Of a stretch of 9,846 nt of DNA, positions 1 through 6,753 are shown in pieces. Source of the DNA: Ruminococcaceae bacterium UBA945. Its GTDB lineage: Bacteria > Bacillota > Clostridia > Oscillospirales > Acutalibacteraceae. The translations under genes and the position numbers were made by a program. The stretch is from contig DBCZ01000079.1 of assembly GCA_002293315.1 (NCBI GenBank), forward strand, positions 8,709 through 18,554. The letters are read 5' to 3'. Under the pieces are notes generated by a model. It was not told the origin of the DNA and did not search any database. It saw nothing but the letters and a program-made list of their open reading frames with translations. Each line of letters opens with the position of its first letter. The first letter of the stretch is position 1.

Positions 1-246
1 CCGATGTCACAGGCCAAGGGAATTCAGAGATACTTCTTCTCCGGCGCCGAAGAGGTTGAGCCGGATAAGCAGGGCAGAATCCTTATCCCGCAGACACTGC
101 GCGAACACGCCGGACTTGAGAAAGACGTCACGGTCATCGGCACGGCAGTGCGCGCGGAAATCTGGGACAGGCAGAGATGGAGTGAATACAACGGCTCGCA
201 AACCGATGAAGGCATAGAAGAAATGATGACCCAGCTGGACTTCTGA
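1..246 (+). CDS. mraZ: MraZ, transcriptional regulator of the dcw cluster (C-terminal half, 5' end cut by window)
   Basis: This is the 3' part of mraZ. The reading frame is open from base 1, and the ATG at 4 is an internal Met, because the visible 81 residues match only the second half of a family that is usually about 140-150 residues long. Seen: the second AbrB-like swapped-hairpin repeat, with RYFFSGAEEVEPDKQGRILI followed by LREHAGL, VTVIGTAVRAEIWD and W. This is the conserved pattern of 'FFSGA-E-DKQGR-I-P-LR-A-L-K-V-V-G--R-E-W'. Known for the family: MraZ forms ring-shaped oligomers, binds direct repeats upstream of its own gene and controls the dcw operon. The operator and promoter would lie upstream of the window. 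The stop codon is one base before the rsmH start, so the two are almost certainly co-transcribed and translationally coupled. Identification is firm; only the N-terminus is missing. Confidence 0.95.
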   Translation, partial: PMSQAKGIQRYFFSGAEEVEPDKQGRILIPQTLREHAGLEKDVTVIGTAVRAEIWDRQRWSEYNGSQTDEGIEEMMTQLDF

Positions 247-247
247 T

Positions 248-1180
248 ATGGAATTCATGCATGAGCCCGTGCTTCTGAGCGAAGCCATCGAAGCCCTTGA
301 TATCAAGCCGGCAGGCATTTACATTGACGGCACAGTCGGCGGCGGAGGCCACTCCGAAGCGATTTTATCTCGGCTCACAACGGGAAAGCTTCTCTCGATA
401 GACCAAGACCCGGACGCCCTCAAGGCCGCGAAAAACAGGCTTGGGAAGTATGAGCAATCAATCATCGCAGAAGGCAATTTCGCTGACATGAAGCGCATCG
501 CCGCCGAAAACGGCATAACCGAAGCAGACGGCATTCTCCTTGACATCGGTGTTTCGTCTCATCAGCTTGACACAGCCGAACGCGGCTTCTCATATCACAC
601 CGACGCGCCGCTCGATATGCGCATGAGCCAATCCGGCAAAAGCGCCAAGGACTTAATCAACACCCTTTCGCACGGCGAGCTTGCAGATATAATCCGGCGC
701 TTCGGCGAGGATAAGAACGCGGGCAGAATCGCATCGGGAATCATCACAGCGCGTGAGCGAGGACCGATTGAAACCACCGCCGAGCTGGCGGAGATAATCA
801 AAGCCAGTGTACCCGCCGCAGTGAGGCGGGCAGATAAGCACCCCGCCAGAAAGACGTTCCAGGCCTTGCGCATAGCCACAAATTCAGAGCTTGACGCATT
901 GAGTGCCGGCCTCGAAAGCGCACTGGATTTATTAAAGCCCGGCGGACGTTTGGCGGTAATCACCTTCCACTCGCTCGAAGACAGAATCGTCAAAAAGCAG
1001 ATGGCAGAATGGGCTCAGGGCTGCACATGCCCGCCGGAATTCCCCGTATGTATCTGCGGCAGAGAGCCGAAGGTCAAGCTGCTGTATAAAAGAGGCATTT
1101 CACCGAGTGAAGATGAATTGAAGCGCAACCCGAGAGCCAGAAGCGCACGCCTAAGAGCAGTAAGTGCAATTGATAATTGA
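248..1180 (+). CDS. rsmH: 16S rRNA (cytosine(1402)-N(4))-methyltransferase RsmH (MraW)
   Basis: RsmH is a SAM-dependent enzyme that N4-methylates C1402 of 16S rRNA in the decoding centre. The 310-residue length is normal. Visible motifs are the SAM-binding loop DGTVGGGGHS (27-36), DIGVSSHQLD (99-108, usually DLGVSSPQLD), APLDMRM (120-126), RKTFQALRIATNSEL (201-215) and GGRLAVITFHSLEDRIVK (232-249). Near the C-terminus a CTC-PPEFPV-CIC cluster (C259, C261, C268, C270) is typical of Gram-positive RsmH and could bind a metal, which is inference. I chose the ATG at 248 because MEFMHEPVLL matches the family start; the ATG at 257 is a possible alternative. No clear Shine-Dalgarno is seen, so translation is probably coupled to mraZ, which ends one base earlier. 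The final residues I-D-N and the stop codon fall inside a short tandem repeat that continues into the spacer. Confidence 0.97.
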   Translation: MEFMHEPVLLSEAIEALDIKPAGIYIDGTVGGGGHSEAILSRLTTGKLLSIDQDPDALKAAKNRLGKYEQSIIAEGNFADMKRIAAENGITEADGILLDIGVSSHQLDTAERGFSYHTDAPLDMRMSQSGKSAKDLINTLSHGELADIIRRFGEDKNAGRIASGIITARERGPIETTAELAEIIKASVPAAVRRADKHPARKTFQALRIATNSELDALSAGLESALDLLKPGGRLAVITFHSLEDRIVKKQMAEWAQGCTCPPEFPVCICGREPKVKLLYKRGISPSEDELKRNPRARSARLRAVSAIDN

Positions 1181-1200
1181 CAATGGACAATGGACAATTA
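1170..1200 (+). repeat. Tandem 7-base repeat across the rsmH stop codon
   Basis: Four 7-base units run head to tail: TTGATAA (1170-1176), TTGACAA (1177-1183), TGGACAA (1184-1190) and TGGACAA (1191-1197), then TTA. The first two units encode the last residues and the stop codon of rsmH. The core AATTGACA recurs in the spacers after ftsW (6601) and after murG (7882). It looks like the edge of a dispersed intergenic repeat. A TTGACA box is present, but no -10 sits at the right distance. Confidence 0.75.
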
Positions 1201-1297
1201 AGGGCACGAAGGTAGGCGTTGCCCAGCGGGTGTTGCCCAACGGGGAGCGACGACCCGGCACTCAGAACCTAGTTTACATAATACATTTTACGGCAGA
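1201..1297. repeat. Intergenic repeat segment between rsmH and ftsL
   Basis: This non-coding stretch carries a tandem pair of 14-base units, GTTGCCCAGCGGGT (1218-1231) and GTTGCCCAACGGGG (1232-1245), which differ at two bases. AGGCGTTGCCCAGCGGG (1214-1230) recurs as an exact inverted copy at 6668-6684. GGGAGCGACGACC (1243-1255) recurs in direct orientation at 6612-6624. The two spacers therefore share rearranged pieces of one repeat family. I see no convincing promoter, terminator or small gene here. Confidence 0.65.
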
Positions 1298-1312
1298 ATG
1301 GAGCAAAAGGCA

Positions 1313-1858
1313 ATGGCAAATTACAGTGTGGCATATGATTTTTCGCTGTTTGAAGAGCGCGACGGAAACGCCGTGCGCGTTGCCGACCCCAGAAGCAATA
1401 CGGGCGAAAGGCGCAGAGTTCGGGAAGTTCCCGAGCCGCGCGAGAACGTCGTCGAGCTGCCGAAGGAGAAGCTGCGCGAAAATCAGCGCGCAAAGGTAAA
1501 GCCGCTCGCGATGATAGTGAGAGTGACCACATTGCTCGTCATTCTCGCCTCGGTGCTTTCAATCGTCTATTCACAGGTTCAGCTCACGGAGCTGACAGAT
1601 CAAATCAATATGAACGAAAAGGTGCTGGCAGAGCAAGAGGCGCTTGAGGTTCAGCTGACTATGCAGACAGCAGAAAAGGTGAACACGGCGGACGTCGAGG
1701 AGTATGCGAGAAAACAGCTCGGCATGAGCCAAATCAACGAGAGCCAGGTCGTTTATATGAACATGGCAAGCAGTGACCACGGTACGGTTCTGCAAGAGAC
1801 GAAGGAGCTGAATTTCTTTGATAACATAATTGAAACAGTAAAATCATGGTTTGCATAA
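1313..1858 (+). CDS. ftsL: FtsL-type bitopic cell division protein
   Basis: Small bitopic division protein, 181 residues from this start. Seen: a cytoplasmic N-terminal region of about 64 residues rich in Arg and Glu, one membrane segment at about 66-86 (LAMIVRVTTLLVILASVLSI), a coiled coil at about 86-120 (EL-DQI-MNEKVLAEQEALEVQL), and the FtsL/DivIC tail pattern VEEYARKQLGMSQINESQVVY (about 128-148), which resembles 'E-A-R-LGM--P-E-VVY'. Known role of the family: FtsL pairs with DivIC/FtsB and with FtsQ/DivIB to activate the FtsW-PBP synthase. The sequence diverges fast, so the assignment rests on topology, tail motif and position between rsmH and the PBP gene. I chose the ATG at 1313 because GGAG (1300-1303) lies nine bases upstream; the in-frame ATG at 1298 has no ribosome binding site. 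The longer extension before the membrane segment is common in clostridial forms. A promoter -35 box overlaps its last codons. Confidence 0.85.
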   Translation: MANYSVAYDFSLFEERDGNAVRVADPRSNTGERRRVREVPEPRENVVELPKEKLRENQRAKVKPLAMIVRVTTLLVILASVLSIVYSQVQLTELTDQINMNEKVLAEQEALEVQLTMQTAEKVNTADVEEYARKQLGMSQINESQVVYMNMASSDHGTVLQETKELNFFDNIIETVKSWFA

Positions 1859-1879
1859 AAGCACAATATGTGCTATAAT
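1851..1879 (+). promoter_or_regulatory. Extended -10 sigma-A-type promoter for the PBP-mraY-ftsW segment
   Basis: TTGCAT (1851-1856) and TATAAT (1874-1879) are separated by 17 bases, with TG at 1871-1872 giving a perfect extended -10 (TGCTATAAT). The -35 matches the consensus at only three of six bases, but a perfect extended -10 compensates for that. The -35 overlaps the end of ftsL, including its stop codon. The predicted start site is near 1886. This is a prediction from sequence only. Confidence 0.65.
1860..1874. promoter_or_regulatory. Palindrome inside the promoter spacer, possible operator
   Basis: AGCACA-ATA-TGTGCT is a perfect inverted repeat of two 6-base arms around a 3-base centre. 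It lies between the -35 and -10 boxes and its last base is the first T of TATAAT. A dimeric regulator bound there would block RNA polymerase. No regulator is identified; the site could also be a chance palindrome. Confidence 0.4.
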
Positions 1880-1906
1880 TCTAACTTATGAGATACCATT
1901 TCTTGT

Positions 1907-1937
1907 GAGAGCCTGAGATAATCTCAAGCTCTCTTTT
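1907..1937 (+). terminator. Intrinsic terminator or attenuator hairpin ahead of the PBP gene
   Basis: GAGAGC (1907-1912) pairs with GCTCTC (1928-1933). After one C-A mismatch, TGAGA (1914-1918) pairs with TCTCA (1922-1926) around a 3-base loop. TTTT (1934-1937) follows directly, then CATTTATT. It lies about 20 bases downstream of the predicted start site of the 1851-1879 promoter and 30 bases before the PBP start codon. It can therefore act on readthrough from ftsL and on the local promoter alike. Confidence 0.65.
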
Positions 1938-1967
1938 CATTTATTCGCGATAGATTGGAGGTGCCAT

Positions 1968-4307
1968 ATGACGCCGCAGAAAACCATGTGGAGAAAAGCG
2001 CTCGTCGCAACGGCGATTTTGCTTTTCGTCGGCTTCGGCGCAATCATCATAAATCTCGTCAGATGGCAGCTCGTGCGCGGAGAAGAGCTCAAAAGCGTCG
2101 CGCTGGAGCAAAGCCTGCAATCCACCCAGCTCACGGCGATGAGAGGCACAATTTACGACGCCACAGGCAAGGTGCTGGCTCAAAGCGCCAGCGTCTGGAC
2201 GGTCATTCTCGAGCCATACTCACTTCATAAAGACGGCACGAGAGCCACCGTCGCCAAGGGGCTGGCGGAAATCCTCGATATGGAAGAGGATTACATTTAT
2301 GAGCGGGCTTCAAATAAAGATTCATATTATGCAGTGCTTAAAAGACGCGTGGAATCAAGCGTCCGTGATGAAATCGACGCGTTCATGAAGGATAATAAAA
2401 TTCAGCGCGGCGTCTATATGATTGACGATTTCAAACGCTATTACCCCTACGGCAGTGTCGCCTCAACTATTCTCGGCTTCACTGGTGACGAAAACACAGG
2501 CCTTTACGGTCTTGAGGCGCAGTATGACAACGAGCTTCGCGGCACGGCGGGCAGACTCATCAATTCCAAGAACCCCATAGGCGGCGATATGCCGTTTCAA
2601 TATGAACAGTTTATCGACGCACAGCACGGCTATAACCTGATTCTCACAATTGATGAAACCGTTCAGAGCGTCACCGAAAAAGCGCTTGAGCGCGGCATAG
2701 AACGCTATCGCGTCGAGAACGGCGCCGTGGGAATTCTCGTAGACGTGAAAACGGGCGCGATTATAGCAATGGCCTGCAAAGACGATTTCGACCCTAACGC
2801 CCCGTTCGATATATATGACGAAGAGGAGCAGGCACGCATCGACGCACTCCCCGAAGCCGAGCAGGACGAAGCATACACCGCCGCGTTGAATAACCAGTGG
2901 CGCAACAAGGCAATCAGTGACGTTTACTATCCCGGCTCGGTGTTCAAGATGGTTACCGGCTCAATGGGGCTTGAGGAGGGCATAGTCAACGAGAACACAC
3001 CGTTTAACTGCACCGGCGCGTATATCTATTATAAAGACGAAGACCCGATTCACTGCTGGCTGCGAACAGGTCACGGCACACAAACCTTCGCTCAGGGGCT
3101 TCTGAACTCCTGCAACCCCTACTTCATGTATATAGGGCAGCAGCTCGGCGCACAGCGCTTCTTCAAATATTTCGAGGGCTTCGGCTTTGCCGAGAGGACC
3201 GGCATAGACCTCCCCGATGAATCTGCCAGCATCTACTACGACGCCGAAAGCCTCGGCCCGGCGGACATCGCAACACACTCAATGGGGCAGAACTTCGGCA
3301 TCACGCCGATTCAAATGATTACGGGCATATGTGCCGTGGCAAACGGCGGCTACCTCATTCAGCCGCACATCGTGAACCGCATCGTTGACAGTGACGGCAA
3401 TATAGTCAAGACGACAGACACCTCATTTAAGCGTCAGGTCATCTCGGAGGATACCTCGCAGAGAATCAGCAATATCCTGCAAATGAACACCGAAATCGGC
3501 GTCGGCACGGCCACCAAGGGCTATGTCGCGGGCTATAGAATCTGCGGCAAGACAGGCACCTCCGAAAAGGTGGATAAATATAATAACGAGCTCGCTGTGC
3601 TTGCCGAAGGCGAGGATAAGCCCGTCATGCAGTATATCGCCTCATACGGCGGATACGCGCCCGCGGAAGACCCGCAGTATGCTCTGCTCGTCTTCTTTGA
3701 TGAGCCGCAGAAGGAAGAAAACGGCGGGCTCAATGGCGGAGACGCTGTGGCCGGGCCGATTTTCGCCGACATAATGGCAGAGGTTCTGCCTTATCTCGGC
3801 GTAAAGAGCCAGTATTCGGAAGAAGAATATGAAAATCTCGACGCCACCACGCCGTCCGTCATGGGCATGATGATAAAGGACGCGAAAATCGTGCTTGAGG
3901 AAGCCGGACTTTACTATGAAATAGTCGGTGTAACCGATAACGATAACGAGGTTGTGGCATTCCAGGTTCCATCGGTCGGAGATTTCATTCCCAATGACGG
4001 CAAGGTCGTGCTTTATACTCAGGGCGCGGAGAATGACGCAATGGGCGTTGTGCCGGATATAAGAGGATATTCCGTCGAGGAAGCCAGAAATGTGCTTGAG
4101 GAGGCGGGCTTCCAGCTGAGGCTGCAGCACGGCAGGGTGTCGGAAAGCGCCATCGCAAACCAGGACATAGAGCCCGGCACGATAGAGCGCAGGGGTACGG
4201 TCATCACAATTTCATTTGCTGACAACACGATAACCGAAACCTTCCAGTTTTCGGATGGCAGCGAGGGTTCTGAAAGCCCTGAGGGCGATGACTCGCTTGA
4301 TGAATAA
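1968..4307 (+). CDS. ftsI: Class B penicillin-binding protein (FtsI/PBP2B/SpoVD family) with two PASTA domains
   Basis: This is a DD-transpeptidase that cross-links septal (or spore cortex) peptidoglycan, 779 residues long. In order: a short cytoplasmic tail; a membrane anchor (about 11-33); the class B dimerisation module starting at RGTIYDATGKVLA (59-71) and including GLYGLEAQYD (178-187); and the transpeptidase domain with catalytic SVFK (Ser324, Lys327), SCN (381-383) and KTGTS (528-532). Two PASTA domains follow (about 627-686 and 690-751), then an acidic Ser/Asp/Glu tail. The segment at 271-310 before the SxxK motif is an acidic insertion. Two PASTA copies resemble B. subtilis PBP2B more than SpoVD, but only one such gene is present here, so vegetative and sporulation roles cannot be separated. 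GGAGG (1957-1961) is six bases upstream of the ATG. A promoter and a terminator hairpin lie in the preceding spacer. mraY follows after 23 bases. Confidence 0.96.
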   Translation: MTPQKTMWRKALVATAILLFVGFGAIIINLVRWQLVRGEELKSVALEQSLQSTQLTAMRGTIYDATGKVLAQSASVWTVILEPYSLHKDGTRATVAKGLAEILDMEEDYIYERASNKDSYYAVLKRRVESSVRDEIDAFMKDNKIQRGVYMIDDFKRYYPYGSVASTILGFTGDENTGLYGLEAQYDNELRGTAGRLINSKNPIGGDMPFQYEQFIDAQHGYNLILTIDETVQSVTEKALERGIERYRVENGAVGILVDVKTGAIIAMACKDDFDPNAPFDIYDEEEQARIDALPEAEQDEAYTAALNNQWRNKAISDVYYPGSVFKMVTGSMGLEEGIVNENTPFNCTGAYIYYKDEDPIHCWLRTGHGTQTFAQGLLNSCNPYFMYIGQQLGAQRFFKYFEGFGFAERTGIDLPDESASIYYDAESLGPADIATHSMGQNFGITPIQMITGICAVANGGYLIQPHIVNRIVDSDGNIVKTTDTSFKRQVISEDTSQRISNILQMNTEIGVGTATKGYVAGYRICGKTGTSEKVDKYNNELAVLAEGEDKPVMQYIASYGGYAPAEDPQYALLVFFDEPQKEENGGLNGGDAVAGPIFADIMAEVLPYLGVKSQYSEEEYENLDATTPSVMGMMIKDAKIVLEEAGLYYEIVGVTDNDNEVVAFQVPSVGDFIPNDGKVVLYTQGAENDAMGVVPDIRGYSVEEARNVLEEAGFQLRLQHGRVSESAIANQDIEPGTIERRGTVITISFADNTITETFQFSDGSEGSESPEGDDSLDE

Positions 4308-4330
4308 TAAAACGATTGTTGAGGGGAAAA

Positions 4331-5326
4331 ATGGAGACGATAGTTTATATTGTTGCGATAGTCATCAGCTTCGGGCTGACATTCGCATCGGGCAAATTCT
4401 TAATCCCGATGCTGAAAAAGCTTCACCTGGGGCAGACGATACGCGAAGACGGCCCTACGTGGCACAAGGGTAAGGAGGGTACGCCCACTATGGGCGGACT
4501 GATGTTTATCCTCGGGATAACCGTGGCGGTTGCCGTCTCGGCAATTCTCCTCATCGTCTTGGGCATGGAGGAGACGGTTTACAGCATGACGAAGCAAATC
4601 GGCGGTTTGCTGATGGCGCTTTGCTTCGGAGTGATAGGCTTTATAGACGACTACATCAGCGTCAAGCATAAGCGCAATAAAGGCTTGGGCGTAATCCAGA
4701 AGCTCTCGCTGCAATTCCTCGTCGCGGGCGCTTACCTTCTCTCGTGCGCGCTGGCGGGCACCTCCACCGAAATCTATATCCCGATGTTCGGCCCTGTGGA
4801 GCTCGGCTTCGTCTACTATATTCTCGCCTGCGGGGTGATTGTCGGCATTGTAAACGCGGTGAATTTCACTGATGGAGTTGACGGCCTCAACAGCATGGTG
4901 TGCTTTTTCCCGCTTCTGGCGTTCGCGTTCATGTCAGAATATGTCGGCGCTTCCGGCGTGGGCGTCATGGGAATGGCCTCGGCGGCGGCGTGCCTCGCGT
5001 TTCTCCTGTGGAATTTCCACCCCGCGAAGGTTTTCATGGGCGACACCGGCTCACTGTTCCTGGGCGGCATGATATGCGCGATGGCCTTTGGCGTGGAGCG
5101 CCCGATTCTGATTTTCCCCGCGGCAATCGTCCCGATAATCGAGATACTCAGCGTCGTTTTGCAGGTGGTGTATTTCAAATCCACGCACGGCAAGCGCCTG
5201 TTCAAAATGTCGCCGATTCACCACCACTTCGAGATGAAGGGCTGGAAGGAAGAAAAAATCTGCATAGTTTTCAGCATGGTTTCTCTGCTTGGCTCCGCAG
5301 TCGCATATCTGATTTTCATTCTTTAA
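4331..5326 (+). CDS. mraY: Phospho-N-acetylmuramoyl-pentapeptide-transferase MraY
   Basis: MraY is the integral membrane enzyme that moves phospho-MurNAc-pentapeptide from UDP to undecaprenyl phosphate, giving lipid I. The protein has 331 residues and about ten hydrophobic segments, as expected. Visible signatures: HLGQTIREDGPTWHKGKEGTPTMGG (cytoplasmic loop, about 32-56), the Asp pair in GFIDDYISVKHKRNKGL (D106, D107), NFTDGVDGL (178-186), FMGDTGSL (235-242) and the His-rich loop IHHHFE (296-301). These are the metal- and substrate-binding motifs, and all are intact. I chose the ATG at 4331 with GAGG (4321-4324) six bases upstream; the in-frame TTG at 4316 would add five residues and has no ribosome binding site. 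The gene sits 23 bases after the PBP gene and 29 before ftsW. murE or murF before it and murD after it, common in other Firmicutes, are missing. Confidence 0.97.
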   Translation: METIVYIVAIVISFGLTFASGKFLIPMLKKLHLGQTIREDGPTWHKGKEGTPTMGGLMFILGITVAVAVSAILLIVLGMEETVYSMTKQIGGLLMALCFGVIGFIDDYISVKHKRNKGLGVIQKLSLQFLVAGAYLLSCALAGTSTEIYIPMFGPVELGFVYYILACGVIVGIVNAVNFTDGVDGLNSMVCFFPLLAFAFMSEYVGASGVGVMGMASAAACLAFLLWNFHPAKVFMGDTGSLFLGGMICAMAFGVERPILIFPAAIVPIIEILSVVLQVVYFKSTHGKRLFKMSPIHHHFEMKGWKEEKICIVFSMVSLLGSAVAYLIFIL

Positions 5327-5355
5327 GCAGGAAAAAATAATAGAAAGGAGAGGCC

Positions 5356-6594
5356 ATGAATTATTCCAAGGACCGCAGCCTGAAGAAGGTACCTAAAAGT
5401 GAAGCCGAGTTTGATGAGCAGGAAATCAGCAAAGACGGCAAGCGCAAAAAGAAAATCCGCTTCAAGGCATTTTCGCGCGGCCTCGGCATAGATATGCCGC
5501 TCCTTTTTCTAACGCTGATTATCCTGTCAATCGGGCTTGTCACGCTTTTTTCCGCGAGCTACGCCAAAAGCTATTATGACTACGGCGACAGCCTGCAAAT
5601 CATTTTATCGCAGGTACGCTTTGCGGCCATCGGGCTTACCGTCATGCTGCTTCTCACCTTTTTCGACTACCACCAATATCATCACCTGGCAATAATCATT
5701 TATATCATCAGCGTAATTCTGCTTCTCCTTGTTCCGATAATGTCATATGAGGCCTTTATGGATGGCGAGCCGGTGCGCTGGCTCACGATTTTCGGCATTC
5801 AGTTTCAGCCGTCTGAAATCGCGAAGTTCGCGCTTATTCTCATGTTCGCCCACATGATTTCCAAACGCCCGACCACCATGCACACATTCAGACACGGTTT
5901 TTTGCCGTTCATGATTGTCTTCGGTCTTCTGGCGGGCCTGGTAATCATCGAAAAGCATGTTTCCGCCACGGCCATTCTCTCGTTTATCGCAATTCTCATG
6001 ATGTTCATCGGCGGCACGAGAATGCGCTTTTTTATCCCGTTCATCATTCTCGTCGCAGTTGTGTTGGCGTTTATTCTTCTATTTTCTGACAGATTCGGCT
6101 ACGCGCTTGAAAGAATCGTTGCGTGGCTCGACCCTCTCAACGTGCAGGGAGGAGACACCAACACGCACCAGATAAAGCAGTCGATTTACACGCTTGCCTC
6201 GGGGCAGCTTCTGGGCGTGGGGCTGGGGCAGTCGCGCCAGAAATACGGCTGGCTGCCGGAATCGCAAAACGACTTTATATTTGCCATTTTCTGTGAGGAA
6301 ATGGGCTTCATCGGCGTGATAATCCTCATAATCCTCTTTGCGCTGCTCATCTGGCGCGGCGTATATGTCGCAATTCACGCCAAGGATAAATTCGGCATGA
6401 TGCTCGGCTTGGGAATCATATTCCAAATAGGCATTCAGATAATCCTCAATCTCGGCGTCGTCACAAGCACAATCCCCGTTACGGGCATCAGCCTGCCGTT
6501 CTTCAGCTCCGGCGGCACGTCAATGACGATGCTTCTCGCGGAAATGGGCATTCTCCTGCAAATATCCCGCGGCTCGAATATAAACAAAGCCTAG
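5356..6594 (+). CDS. ftsW: SEDS peptidoglycan glycosyltransferase FtsW (SpoVE-like)
   Basis: FtsW polymerises lipid II into glycan strands at the septum together with its class B PBP, which is encoded just upstream. The protein has 412 residues: a basic cytoplasmic N-terminus of about 45 residues (KRKKKIRFK), then about ten membrane segments. Family signatures: FQPSEIAKFALI (150-161), IIEKHVSATAIL (197-208), GVGLGQSRQKYGWLPESQNDFIFA (287-310) and GISLPFFSSGGTSM (377-390). Asp306 in the extracellular loop QNDF corresponds to the Asp found essential in SEDS polymerases (D297 of E. coli FtsW). Position between mraY and murG favours FtsW/SpoVE over RodA; whether it serves division, sporulation or both is not visible. 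AAAGGAG (5344-5350) lies five bases upstream of the ATG. The stop codon is followed at once by repeat-like spacer DNA. Confidence 0.95.
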   Translation: MNYSKDRSLKKVPKSEAEFDEQEISKDGKRKKKIRFKAFSRGLGIDMPLLFLTLIILSIGLVTLFSASYAKSYYDYGDSLQIILSQVRFAAIGLTVMLLLTFFDYHQYHHLAIIIYIISVILLLLVPIMSYEAFMDGEPVRWLTIFGIQFQPSEIAKFALILMFAHMISKRPTTMHTFRHGFLPFMIVFGLLAGLVIIEKHVSATAILSFIAILMMFIGGTRMRFFIPFIILVAVVLAFILLFSDRFGYALERIVAWLDPLNVQGGDTNTHQIKQSIYTLASGQLLGVGLGQSRQKYGWLPESQNDFIFAIFCEEMGFIGVIILIILFALLIWRGVYVAIHAKDKFGMMLGLGIIFQIGIQIILNLGVVTSTIPVTGISLPFFSSGGTSMTMLLAEMGILLQISRGSNINKA

Positions 6595-6709
6595 TAGGGC
6601 AATTGACAGTAGGGAGCGACGACCTCGGCGCTCCGATGAGGGCAAAACACCCGGCGCTGCGAGCCACCCCGCTGGGCAACGCCTCTTTCGCAAAGAGGGC
6701 TAAGGGCGA
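6595..6709. repeat. Intergenic repeat element between ftsW and murG
   Basis: This non-coding spacer holds AATTGACA (6601-6608) and a GTAGGGAGCGACGACC block. GGAGCG (6613-6618) can pair with CGCTCC (6629-6634). An inverted copy of the rsmH-ftsL segment lies at 6668-6684. A 7-bp hairpin, CCTCTTT (6682-6688) with AAAGAGG (6692-6698) around CGC, closes the element. No T-run directly follows that hairpin, so I do not call it a terminator. The remaining bases up to 6753 are AT-rich and contain the murG ribosome binding site TGGAGGA (6744-6750). Confidence 0.6.
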
Positions 6710-6753
6710 TTCACAGACAAAGCATTATTTTTTATCTTTAATCTGGAGGAACA

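Noticed and set aside
1177..1205. TTGACA as a -35 box after rsmH (also at 6603 and TTGACC at 7945)
   Set aside because: In each case the bases 16-18 further on are GC-rich and give no -10 box. The TTGACA copies at 1177 and 6603 belong to the shared repeat motif.
1164..1499. A 111-codon + strand ORF across the rsmH-ftsL spacer
   Set aside because: It is built from repeat DNA and then the wrong frame of ftsL. It has no ribosome binding site and its product resembles nothing.
6682..6698. Hairpin CCTCTTT-CGC-AAAGAGG as an ftsW terminator
   Set aside because: The following bases GCTAAGGGCG are not T-rich; the T-rich stretch is about 25 bases further on.
6710..6738. Possible murG promoter TTCACA-N17-TATCTT
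   Set aside because: The spacing is good, but the start site would fall in the ribosome binding site (6744-6750), leaving no usable leader.
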